Positions 12,301 through 25,500 of a DNA stretch of 64,000 nucleotides are shown here, piece by piece. Origin of the DNA: Phoronis australis. Lineage: Eukaryota; Phoronida; Phoronidae. A model generated the notes under the pieces. It did not search any database, was not told the origin of the DNA, and worked only from the letters and a program-made list of their open reading frames with translations. Position 1 is the first letter of the stretch; each line of letters starts with the position of its first letter. Both the position numbers and the translations under genes were made by a program. The DNA is taken from assembly GCA_002633005.1 (NCBI GenBank), contig NMRA01000111.1:800656-864655 (forward strand), written 5' to 3'.

Positions 12301-15300
12301 CTGTCCCATCCATGAAAGAAACATATCAGCAAAATTTAATGAACATAAATATGGAATGGTTTTGGAAAAAGAGCAACAGATGCCGGATGGACAGGGATGA
12401 TGGCGCATAAGAATAATTCCAAGCATGCATTCTAGAATAACATGACTACCCCATGATTGTGGTGACTTAAGTTCAGTGGAGCCTGCACACCCTCAGTTTC
12501 GACGTAAATTATGATAAATGAGATATTCCATTAGATGGGTTCCAACCACATTGATGAGCTGAGCATGTTACATAGAGAATCTGAGTGTAAGACAGCTAAA
12601 CAGGAAACAAAAGATTTGCTCCAAGTTCAGACAAGTAAAATGAATTGAAGATGGATTAGGTTGTTTTTCAATAGAAAATCAAACTTAAGGTACACATAAA
12701 AAGAAGCAGAACATCAATTCTGCAGACTTTTCAATGTGAATGTCTGAAAACAAGACAATAAATCATGACATGCGGATGATTTTAAAAGCGTTTAATGGGA
12801 AATGGTTGGTTTAATAGGAAATGGTTCGTTTTTGACACTTGAGGACAATTACCAGGACATTCTGTTATCAGGTATGACAATAAGTGGACTTCATTGTACA
12901 ACCATTAATTGCTATTGTTAAATCCTTTCAAAGTTATATTACCTGAGCTTATTAAGTCATTGACCTCAAACGCTGCATTTACTAATGATCTAATCACAAT
13001 TAATTCTTGACATCTAAATGTCAACCTAATCAAAGAAGATTATACTATAAAGTCAAAAAATTAATTCCATTGCATTATATTTCGTAATTTCATCTTTCAA
13101 GAATCCAATTTCTCTTGACTTCGATAATTAAGGGACTATTATACAAAAATTCAAGTCGTGCTTAACTGCCACAAGAACCATACATGAAGTGACATATGGC
13201 TGGACAACAGGTATTTACAGTAGCAAATAACAGAATCACAAACTTTTAATAATTAAAAACAAACCCACATTATGTCAAGGTGAACAAGTCTACATTTAAT
13301 CATAACAAAATACTTTGTTGAGAATAGTCCCAAACTGTGTTTTAATAATCAATTTAAAAATGAATTCAAATTGGAAAAATTTTTAATTTTGAATATACCC
13401 CGTGCACAATTTATGTCCATGGCACGTTTTCGTTGTTCTAGCCACAGTCTCATGATTGAAGTAGGCAGGCACATGAATTTGGATAGGGCAAACAGAGTGA
13501 GTCCCTTCTTCTCCAATGTTGTAGAAGAAGAGTATAATTTCCTTCTAAGCTGCGATAAATATTCTGAACTGAGACAAAATTATATTGAAGTGTACAACTG
13601 GAATTTTCCGTCTTTTTTCAAGTTCAACAGATTAATGTCAACAAGTGATGATGCTTAAAATTAGTTAACCTATGTAAATACTTTTTTACGCTTTTTGACT
13701 ACGTGATAGCTTGCTGCACTCTTAAGTATGTTATATGTTGTCCCTGTGTACAGTAGGCCTATGGCTTTTTTACAGGAATAGATAGATTGAGAAAATAACT
13801 GTATATAATAATGTAACCTGCATTACCTTGCACTTTTCCTGCAGTCTCATATTTTCTTCGTTGGAACTTTTCAGCCTGTCCATTAAACTCAACTTTTCAC
13901 TTTCCAACTTCGAACAGTCATTTTCCAACTCTGTGATCCTTGTAGTTAACTTTGACCTTTCCTCGTCAAACGAGTGATCGTCCCCATTAGGCACCTGTTG
14001 AGCTGTGCTGTCAACCTGCATAACAGTGGACGTACACTACATTACAACAAAGGTCAAACATGTGGGAATCAGATTATTTTGTCAGCTATTACTTGGGCCT
14101 CGTGTTTAATGGTTATACTCAAAACCCAACTATTGTCTAATTGCAAGCCAAGCTTGGAGTTAACGTACAAGTGTGTAACTCTAAATCATGCACTGTGATT
14201 AAGTTCTGAGACTGAGTTCAGAGATTAAACCTTGGGCCAAGATTAAGATGAGTTCCAAACTTCTCTACCTTAACCACAATAATCTAATATGTTCATCCTT
14301 AAGAACAGAAAATATACATCAAAATAAAGGTGAAGTTGGAATTTAAAGATTAGATGTTGAGCCCAGCCATAGCTAGACACACAAATAGCAAAGCTTTCTC
14401 ACCACTTCAGCCGATCGACTCTCATATTCCTGTATCTTTCCTTGATATGTCTTGATCTCGTTGTCCTTGTCTGACAGAGATCTATTCAAGCCCTCTAATT
14501 CTGTATTCAGCCTGTCCACTGTAGCTTGTAGTATGCCCACTTGTTCACTGTTCACCCCTTCCTCACCATCTTCTGTTAACATGGCTTTAGCCTCCGCCAC
14601 AGTTACGTCATTTCTCTGTTGAGATGTGAACAAGAATTAAATATGGAATTGACTAGTCGTGAAGCAGTAGCAACTCTTATCACTGAGCACAGCTTAACTT
14701 CACGTTTAGGCAACCATAGCAATGTGACATTTACAGAACAGAGAGGGAAATTGGTGTTTTTGACACTGCACCTCATATCCACCATTTTGCACACCTTAAG
14801 TCATCCAATAAATGAATTCATCAATTGATTTTTTCAGAAGTGATTTCCAATTAACAGTCAATGTGGTTACAGTTAGCTTGTAACTGCTCTCTCCTACAAT
14901 GAAAAATAACTTTGAAAACTCCAAAACAACACATCTTATACATTTACTCTGACCAAACAAACAAAAACTCAAATACTCCATCACTTTCTTTACACTGACA
15001 TACTGGTACATAAGATTCCAGCCTACTGCTTTGAATTTTGGCAACTGCACTTTCATTCCATTTAATGAACTCATTCCAAAGAACTCATGCTGATCAGACA
15101 ACCACGGCTGTAGAGCAATCTACGCACCAGCTTCTGAATGGCTTCATCCTTCTCCGCTAGTTGCGACTTTTGTGTCTCGATTTCTTCGAGTAGTCTGGAT
15201 ATGTCGTCTACCGTAGCACCATTCGTGACTCCGTCCACATGTAGTGAGTTCTGTGTTCCTGGTGAAGAAATTAGGGGTTAAAACCACAGGGAAACTTCCA

Positions 15301-18300
15301 ACACAAACACCACATAAGTTTTTTTAAACTACTGTTGAAAGTAATTGCTCAAGACACTGCATCACACTGAGATAAATGTAAATGACAAGGGAATTATGTT
15401 CAAAGTATCTCAAGATGAGGTACCTTAGATGACATGTTCAGGAATGGAAGTCATTTTTCAAATAAAAGTTTAAGACAGAAAAGGCATGATGTTTAACTGT
15501 TGATACATAACTTAACATTTACTTTTATACACGCCCCTATTTCATTCTTTCGGTCACCAGAGCACAGTTAATGTTAAGGGTTAGTTCTCAGTGACTAGGG
15601 AATCATAGTCTAATATGCTGACACCACAAGGCCATATTACAATACAGTAACACTGTGTACTAAACAAACAGAGCATTTTGAAGAAACAATGATAGCTTTT
15701 TAGGCTTTCATACATCATCACCATAAAATCTAAACAACAAAACATGACTAAATTAATGCTGCTCAATACACACAAAGACATCTAATGATACTACAGAACC
15801 AATAGAACTACATAAGGTCACTGTTGCTGGTTGCATGAAACAGTCACAGATAGTGACAACACTATGTTCCCCAAATTTCTCTGCATCTGTGTATATGCAC
15901 TAACACTGATCATCCTTCTGGTATTGTGTCGCTTTTCCTGACCCAATTTTTAGCTCTGATACATGCCAAGAGTAAACATGAATTCTTATTATAAAATAAA
16001 CAGGGACCTTTTCATGCAACATCCGTAATTTAAGGACTTATTTTATATTTTCAATAGAATAAGGAGTCACTTTTCAGATTATATTAGGAATTGCCACCAG
16101 TAAACCAGAAGCTCATAATGAATATCAAGAGAAAGAGAGTAAACAACCTCCAAAAATGCCAAGGGGGCAGTTTCATGCAACAGTGTTAGTATGTTGTATA
16201 CCAGGATGGCCACAGGCACATGGTCGTGAACGTGACATTGTTTTATTCAAGAATGAAGACGGTACCCACACTTATAGACTTCACAAACCACACGATAATC
16301 TTGACTACGACAGGGCGTACATTAAAATAGACGCCAGACTCCTCATACCTCCACTTTTCGTCTTGAGCAGAGAATTCTGGTCCTTCAATAGCTGCACCTG
16401 CTGTTTGAGCTCGTCAATTTCTTTATTGCTGTCTTCAAGTGTTTTCAGTTCACCTCGCAACTTGGTTAACTCCATATCCTGTATACGATTATAAAAACTA
16501 TCACCACTACACCTTGTGAGAAAATGAACATGGGAATGATTTTCAAACTCTTAACTTGTTTCAGGTATACTCATTAACATTAGTTAGGTCTATTCTCAAC
16601 TCTTCTCAGATTACCTTCTTGTATTCACTCACGATTCTCTCCTGTTCTTGTACACTATAGTCAGGTATATCCTCGCCTGTTGCCTAACTAACTCCTAATA
16701 TTGGTTCACAATACTCTCCTGCGTCTATATTCTATAGTAGAGACCCTGGCTTTCTGTTTGCGAAAATAGAGAAATTCGTTTCAGCAAATACTAAATTAAA
16801 TTCTTTGTTTTGTATATTTAGAAAAATCCATTTTACTAATTTCAAAGTGAGTTATAACTTAAAAATAATCAGTTGAATTATGTCACAGTTATGTCACTAC
16901 CAACAACTTGCTGCACACCATGTTCATTGTTTCTCAAATCTGGAAAACAACAGCGCCACCTTCAGAAAGTATGAACAACAACTTGAACGTGTTTGTTATA
17001 CAACGATCGCGGATCGATTTATGGCAAGAATTACTGAATATGATGGATTAACATATTCTTACTTTTCGGTGATTAAAACCAGAATATTTACTACAATTAC
17101 GTTGAAATTTCAATCATAATTTCCTGAACAAGTGAGATTCCGAGAATTCTGTCCATCACTGCAGAAAACCAGGGAGTCCACTAGTCAGGTATAGCATTAC
17201 CTGGTCTCTAATCAGTTCCTTGTACTGACTCACAATACTCTCATGCTCCTGCACATTATGATCCTTTTTCTTCTGTTCAGCTGCACCCTCAGGACTGACA
17301 CACTTGTGGACTTCATCTGAAGATGACACAATCACAGCATAAATAAACACGAGACAGAGCACAAGTAAACACAAGAGACACTATTCACCTCGCACTTCAT
17401 TGCTTTTCAAAACAATCTCTTTGTTAGTTCAAAATGTTAGGAAAATTCATAACACCAGAGAACACCATCTTTAAAATATTGCTTTCTCTTACCATCTCCG
17501 CATTCCTCGGGAATGGATCGGTCAGCAGGCAAAGAAAAATTTTCAACTGTTAGTTGTCAGGCGCACTGAGTGCTCAATATACGTCAAGACATTCCTTTTG
17601 TCAGATGGTGTTAACCCACTTACTTTCTGTACTTTTAAAAAGCCTGCAGAACTCGTAATCAAACAACACTTCACTGGACTGTTTGTGGTTTAAGTGAGGT
17701 TTTTTGGCCGCTTTTGTGTATGCTTCATGTTTTGACACCTGGTTCAACTTGTCGGAAAATGTCTCGAAATTTATCCTCTTGTCAACTATTTGTGTAAGTC
17801 GATCCCTGAAAACATAAGTGAATATTAATCACAGCTTGAATAGCACAGAAAACACAGTTTTATAGCAAAGAGTAAGTCACACCATCTGTTATTTCAAAAC
17901 CATTGACCAAAAGTAACATGAAGCTGCAGTCATGACGGTTTGGTTGCTGCAGGTTTTATACTTTTTTGTTGTTCTAAAACTGAATTCCTTGGCAAGAAGA
18001 ATTTTCGAATTACAATAAAACCTGAGATCAATCCATTTCTTTCCAAATTTTAAACAGCTAAAAAATTGTTCTCTACAATGCATTCACACGTGAGATGTTG
18101 TGTTCTAAATAGAGCTTTTTAAATATCAAATTAGACTTGCTAAGAATACCTGGATAACTTTCTTTAAACTACTGCAACAGTCATGCATTGTAACAGTACA
18201 TAACATACCTAGTGTAGTTTGGCACCTGGTTGTCATTGTAGAAGACACAGAGACCAAGGAGGAAGGCACAAAGACCGTGAATAAGGAGTTCAGTTTCATC

Positions 18301-19523
18301 CGTCTCTGAAGACGACACTTGCGATATTAGCTATGGCTGGTTAAGGAAAAGATTACAAGAATGTTTTTTGACAGACAACAGGTTTGTAGCATGCAACATC
18401 AAGCCTAGAAGTACTGTAAAGCCCAGATTTACAATCAAGTATCTACTGCATCTTATCAAGGATGTGGTTTGTCAACATGGTCATTTCAACACCTGCAGAA
18501 TAAAATTGTGCAAATGTTGATAAGAAAAATGATAGATTTAAATTGGCTTGAAATGTTTTGGCATTTATTAAAACATCATCCTCAGAAGCAAAAACAATGA
18601 CCCCCTTGCTAGACCCAACAACATGTAATGATACACAGACAGTCAGTTACAGGAGAGTAACAATAGACTAGACCAGACTAGCAATGACAACCTGTGGTGT
18701 CCCAGATGCCTATTGAGACAGGTCTTACACCAACTGTTGTGCAGAGCTTTGTATTCACCATTTGAAAACCTGGACCAGGGAACATCTAAATTCTGATAGA
18801 AGTTCACATATTAATATTCATCTGCAGAGCTCCAATCATTGTTATGAGCAATGCTCTTTCAATGTCTTTGCTATAATAGACCAAGCAGAAACAACATGGG
18901 AGCTGAAAATTTGTGAGGCTCTACATAACAATTGATGCAAGACCACTCTCACTTAGGCAACTGGGACACCACAGGTTGTCATTGTTAGTCTAGTCTATTG
19001 TTACTTCCCTGTTAGTGACTGTGTCTGTGTATCATTACATGTTGTTGGGCCTAGCAAGGTGGTCACTGTTTTTACTTCTGAGGATGGAGTTTTAATAAAT
19101 GCTGAAACTTGTCAAGCCGATTTAAATCCATCATTGTTTTTATCAAAATATGTTGCTACTCGCTATCATGGAGAAAACTGTGGATAACATTGAAACCATA
19201 CTACATTACAATGAATGTTGACTGAATTGACAATAACACGTTACAAAATCAATGAACATTGTTCCAATCATCACAGACTTCCATTGGCTGAATAATAATT
19301 ACACAAATCTATAGTCAACATCAGCAGCATTTATCAGTGGACAAAAAGGCCAAGAACAACTTGTGTGCAACATAACACAATACACAACGAAGCGTGGCAA
19401 TATGAAGGATACGAATGAAACATTAGCATCATTGGTGAGGAACTGTTGAACAGCAACAGGGCACTCACTCAGCCACACACAGATCATCATAAGTAGACCT
19501 ACACGAGTCTGCAGTTTGGTGCT
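9380..19523 (-). CDS. USO1: USO1 exons 12-21: end of head, coiled-coil tail, acidic end
   Basis: 19413-19523 (KLQTRVGLLMMICVWLSECP) and 18209-18330 (LISQVSSSETDETELLIHGL) complete the head. 17624-17805 (FETFSDKLNQVSKHEAYTKA) leads into the tail. 17201-17316, 16349-16478, 15128-15258, 14403-14615, 13827-14015 and 9960-10121 encode heptad-rich coiled coil, including LLVLLADQDAKVEKFKARLK, the signature near the p115 C-terminus. The last exon (9380-9436) is VESDDDFEDDEEDEEEDD and a TAG stop, the acidic tail that binds golgins (GM130, giantin) in vertebrates. Phases agree at every junction. The 3.7-kb intron 10122-13826 holds a long repeat array and a LINE remnant. Confidence 0.92.
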
Positions 19524-22500
19524 CTGCAAATGGTGGATAGAAATGAAAATTTAAAAGTTAACAAGTCACAACTTCAAACAATTATCACCCAGAGAATCAT
19601 AACAAAGGTGAATTTTTACTTTTCAAACTACAGATGACCCCATCCAGAGCATAGTACACAGTTTTTTTACTTAACTTACAAAAGAGATCAACAATTTTAT
19701 TGGCTTTGTCACTTAGCACCCGCACCTGGCATATGTCCTATTAGTGAGATCCTACTGAAAACTACCATGCTGTGAATGTCCTATGATTCGTACATAACGT
19801 GGGAACTTGTCACATCAGACATATAGGAGAGAAACAAACTCTGCATCCAATCTTTGTCACTGGGAGATCAAAAAATGTCCACCCGATGACATTCAAGAAG
19901 AGACTGAAACCGGTACTTTTGACAGTAAGGTGCTGATGAACATAAACAAATCTTCAATGAAATAGTGCAAGGGACCCCAGTTAACAAAACCAAATTTAAG
20001 TGCAAAGTAATATATGCGGTATAGAATACTTCAACGAGATGGTTGGCCATCCTTGAGTGATCACATTTGTGTCCCTTACTCTCTAACACACATGACATGC
20101 TTCAAGCCATACCCAAGACAGGGGACATATTCTTGATACAAGCATAAGATCGCTAAAATATCAGACACTTAATATTCCAGACCATTTTCAATGGCAACAC
20201 ATAACTACAGGTGGCTTTTTACTACTTATTATAATTATATCAGGAGTTAGTTTTGTTTTATGCTGGTAATAGTGACTTTTATTCATTTCTATCTCAAACA
20301 GTATGTTAGTTCATAATTTATCCTCCATCTCAGACAGTATTATAGAACATATTTCATTCTCTACCTGAGACAGTATGTTAGTACACAATTTATCCCTTAT
20401 CTCAGACAGTATTATAGAACATATTTCATTCTCTACCTGAGACAGTATGTTAGTACACAATTTATCCCTTATCTCAGACAGTATTATAGAACACATTTCA
20501 TTCTCTACCTGAGACAGTATGTTAGTACACAATTTATCCCTTATCTCAGACAGTATTATAGAACATATTTCATTCTCTACCTGAGACAGTAAGTTAGTAC
20601 ACAATTTATCCCTTATCTCAGACAGTATTATAGAACATATTTCATTCTCTACCTGAGACAGTATGTTAGTACACAATTTATCCCTTATCTCAGACAGTAT
20701 TATAGAACATATTTCATTCTCTACCTGAGACAGTATGTTAGTACACAATTTATCCCTTATCTCAGACAGTATTATAGAACATATTTCATTCTCTACCTGA
20801 GACAGTATGTTAGTACACAATTTATCCCTTATCTCAGACAGTATTATAGAACATATTTCATTCTCTACCTGAGACAGTATGTTAGTACACAATTTATCCC
20901 TTATCTCAGACAGTATTATAGAACATATTTCATTCTCTACCTGAGACAGTATGTTAGTACACAATTTATCCCTTATCTCAGACAGTATTATAGAACATAT
21001 TTCATTCTCTACCTGAGACAGTATGTTAGTACACAATTTATCCCTTATCTCAGACAGTATTATAGAACATATTTCATTCTCTACCTGAGACAGTATGTTA
21101 GTACACAATTTATCCCTTATCTCAGACAGTATTATAGAACATATTTCATTCTCTACCTGAGACAGTATGTTAGTACACAATTTATCCCTTATCTCAGACA
21201 GTATTATAGAACATATTTCATTCTCTACCTGAGACAGTATGTTAGTACACAATTTATCCCTTATCTCAGACAGTATTATAGAACATATTTCATTCTCTAC
21301 CTGAGACAGTATGTTAGTACACAATTTATCCCTTATCTCAGACAGTATTATAGAACATATTTCATTCTCTACCTGAGACAGTATGTTAGTACACAATTTA
21401 TCCCTTATCTCAGACAGTATTATAGAACATATTTCATTCTCTACCTGAGACAGTATGTTANTAACCACTAAGGCAAGTTACTGAAACAAAATACCACAAC
21501 CACCCCCACCTACTAATCTGTAAAACGTACCATCAGCAGAAGATGGCAACAACGTCTGCACAATCTGTGACTGTCCCACCTCGTTCTTGTACAGGAATGA
21601 CTGGAAACAGTATAGCACGGCACAGCGCAGCACGAATGGCTGCTTCTCATTCACCATGGACATGAGCAGAACAACGATGGCCGGTCTGGGAGGGTTAGAG
21701 GGAGCCATGACTGAGGCAAAGTGTTCCTGGTTGGCATGATTACCGCGGATGACCTCTGACACCGTGTTTATGGTCTGGAAGATAAGTGAATACTTGGATG
21801 TATTTAGTGCTTGCCATGACAATCAAAAGACAGAAATCAAACTAAAAAAGCCGAGAAATCGGAGAGTGACATGTTACATTAAAGTACATGTTGTACACCT
21901 GGGTTAAAATTCATCGATTTTTTAAACCACATAACAAAACCAATGAATAGACATCATGCACTCAACACACCTTTATAAAGATAATTAATGCTATATAAAT
22001 GGTTCCGAATATTAAGTGACACAGAAAGTCACTACTACAAGAAAAAAATCATCAGAAACTAACAGAAAATCAACCTACTTCTGTAAGGACCTCTGCTGGC
22101 ACCCCACTTGCCATCAAAATGGAAGATAGCTGCTGTAAGAGTCCACACTGTGACATGGCCTTCTGACTCAGGGTGGCCTGCTGTTGAGGGTTGGTCGGTG
22201 ACACCAGGCTACGCACCAACTGGACAGAAATTAGAAATAAAATGATCACAACACATGCTGCTAGTGGTGGCACTTGTACAGTGTGCTTGAATTCATTATT
22301 GATGCAATAATAGTATTGTTTTAGCAGCCACACATCTCTTGATGGCTTTGGTCATACCAATCTGTCAGGAAATATGTAACACAATGGAAATGTATTAGCA
22401 ATTAATGCTTTATCTTTCCCATGGTATTTACTATCCTAGCCATGCATTAAATTTAACCAGCGAGGTAGAGTTTGGGTGACCTGTAGCCCATGCCTTGATG

Positions 22501-25500
22501 ACAAAAGCACACACTTTACAACAAACAACATGTTCTCAAAATATTTCAAATTTGTAGTTTTGTTCAGAGTTCCTTTTTAATTCTTCATGTTTGTCACAAT
22601 AGAGGTTTGCTTACAAGCCAACTGAAAATTGCACCCTGAATGCAAATCGATACAAAATTCCTTGAATTTCCTTATCTATTATATACATTCTCAAGTATTG
22701 CTAGGGCAACACAACTATACATCCAAACTAGCTTTTTAATCCAGATATTGTACTGAGGATATTAAGAGGGTATTTCTGAAACCATTCTACCTGTAACATA
22801 AGATGAATGTTGGATACTTTTTGCGCTGACCATCCTCCCTGAGGGTTGGTGTCTGCTTGGTGCAGGTCAAAGTATGGTGTCAGTCTCTTAATATAGCTGC
22901 CCTCTCTGAACAAGGTCTGGTTAGATGAGTTATTCTTGAGCAGGTTCAACAACAGCATGAGAGAGTCTTCCACTACAATACCTGTGAAAGACAGTTCACA
23001 TCTAGCTTTAAGAAACAGGGTTCAGGCCGAACACGCAAGGTCAAACCCGGTCAGATTCTTTCGTTTTCAACCACTCTGATTACGACATGGAGATCAGGAG
23101 AGAGAATTGATGCCCAGTAAAACAATGTGAGCATACACTTACAGAATCCTGGAGTGGACAGAAAGTGAGTATTAGGTCACAAGTCTATTTCTAACTCAGT
23201 ACACGACGTTTTATGCACTTAACAAAGCTCCAAGAATGAGCGGACAGAAAGTGAGTATTAGGTCATAAGTCTATTTCTAACTCAGTACATGACGTTTTAT
23301 GCGCTTAACAAAGCTCCAAGAATGAGAGCCACTACATAGCAATGTTATGTGTTTTCAGAAGTGTTACATACGTCAAAAAAGTCAAACTTTTTAATACATC
23401 TTCATCATTACACAACACTTAAACACAATCAAACTGAAAGCAAAAAGCTACCAAACAAGTGATTCTGATTACGAGTGACCAGTAAACCCACCGTACCTCC
23501 ATCACTGTTTCCCTCCTCTGTCACAATGTCCAACAGTCTCTCATAAGCATTCTCAAAGGCGACAATCTTCTGGATGTTAGCATTGCCTTTGGTTAGCTGG
23601 ATAAGCAGAAGTAAGGCCTGCGGACAAAAGAACACTTTGCAAAATTCGTCCTTTTGTGTGTTTTGCTTTCAGGAATTTTAAAAGCATGTCTCTGCCAGTG
23701 GACCTGCATGACAGTGTACAGATGATCTATGACGATGCAAGTCACTGAGGTTAACATAATGCATTAAGCTGATGAAGAATGAATCGGCATGAAATCGCTC
23801 AGATAAACAGCCATGATTACAATATCACACGTAAAATTTCAGCCAAATGCTTCCTCACCCAAAAGTATGATGCTTTAATGCAGCCATTCCACAACAACAA
23901 AGTCAGTATCATGGAAAGTTACCAGATAGGATAACTTTCTTGCCACTAGTGCTTTGAGTGAGATAAAAAGTTCTTATTGATCACGTTTTTGCAACAACAG
24001 CCCCATATGATTGCGACGAGTGCAAAGTTTGGAGTTTATGCATGTCCATTAGCACGCAAACTTGGTGACGTTCATTCTGATGCCTTCAGCTCTTGTAACT
24101 AGAAGAACAAGCCTTTATGCACCTGGGGCGCATTTCTTCACTTTTTGTCGATGCCAGAAGCCACATTTTACACTTAATGTTCGCAACATGTTCCTATCTG
24201 GATCATGGGCACATGCTTTTCTCAGTCAAATGAGTGTGCATACACAATTTCTTTCAAATACTGATTTATCTATCCATTGGTTGACACAGCAATGCAGCAA
24301 CAGAATGACAAGCTGAAAGCAATTACTAATAATTGATCGTTTTGGCAGTAGATGTAACCTCACATTACAATGAACTGTGGGAAGTCACTCAGCTAAAAGA
24401 GAATGAAACCAACCAATCAAAACAAAGAAAGCACAATTTCCAACCCACAGGTGGTGTGATGAGAATGATACAAGTATGCTTAAAAACAGATATGGATGAA
24501 ACACACAAGAAAAAAATACTTCAGGTGAGGAACTTACATCATTGCGGATGATTTCTCTGCTGTCTGACAACAGGTCCATGAGTTTGGAGACGCCCATTGG
24601 ACTGGCAAGGATGCAGTCTTGAACCTCTTTACTTCGGTTGGACAAAAGGCTTGTCATCAGCTTCACTGTTGGCCATCGCACATGGAAGTCATACTCCTGC
24701 AGAAATAACAAGAGAAGTGTCTTTTGGGATCAAAAGTCCATTTTGTCAACTTGAAAACAATCGACATCCCAAGATCAACTTTACAAGAGATTCAACTTGG
24801 AAATTTATTCTAAATGTAAAACACGGAAATTATCCGAGTCCAGATTAAAGTTTGGTAACCTTCAGGCATGGTTCAGACAAAAAATCAATGAACAGTTAGC
24901 AGATAGTCACCAACACATAGCACAAGACAAAAATCAACAAAATGAATCAAAACTCCTCATCATGATGACCAAGAGGAAACAGAACTCACTGTCAGAGGAT
25001 TTGGAATGAAGGGCCATTAACCAACATGACAGAGTTATATACTATGACATCTTTCCAACTTCTTCCTAACACTTAAAATAACTACGGGTTGTCAGCTACG
25101 CAATGAGTGGCATGATGAAAATTGACACAGTACGAGACGTGCAAACAGATAACAAACCTCAAGCAGCGACAGCAGAAGGCCCACATTCTCTGGGTTCTTG
25201 ATAAATATTTCTGTAAACTGTCCACCTAAGTCTTGAGGCTCACCTTGTTGGTCATCTGGAAAAGGACAAGGTACTGTCAAGGATATATTAGTTTCGACAA
25301 AAATAATACAGTGAAATGACACAAGAATGATGCACAATGCCTAGTAAAGGCAATTAGTTTTTGGCTTGATCTTGTTCATTTTTACAAACTGGAATTCACA
25401 CAACACATTTGTAGAATTTGCAATCAACAAACAGAGATAAGCCGTAATTTATCCTGCTTCATTTTCTCAGAGTTGATCATGCTGTGCGTGGGCAAGTAAA

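Noticed and set aside
20311-21468. A 385-residue ORF of 24-residue repeats as an independent protein gene
   Set aside because: The frame is open only because a 72-bp unit has no stop. The unit is derived from the USO1 exon tail plus donor, and there is no start context or domain of its own.
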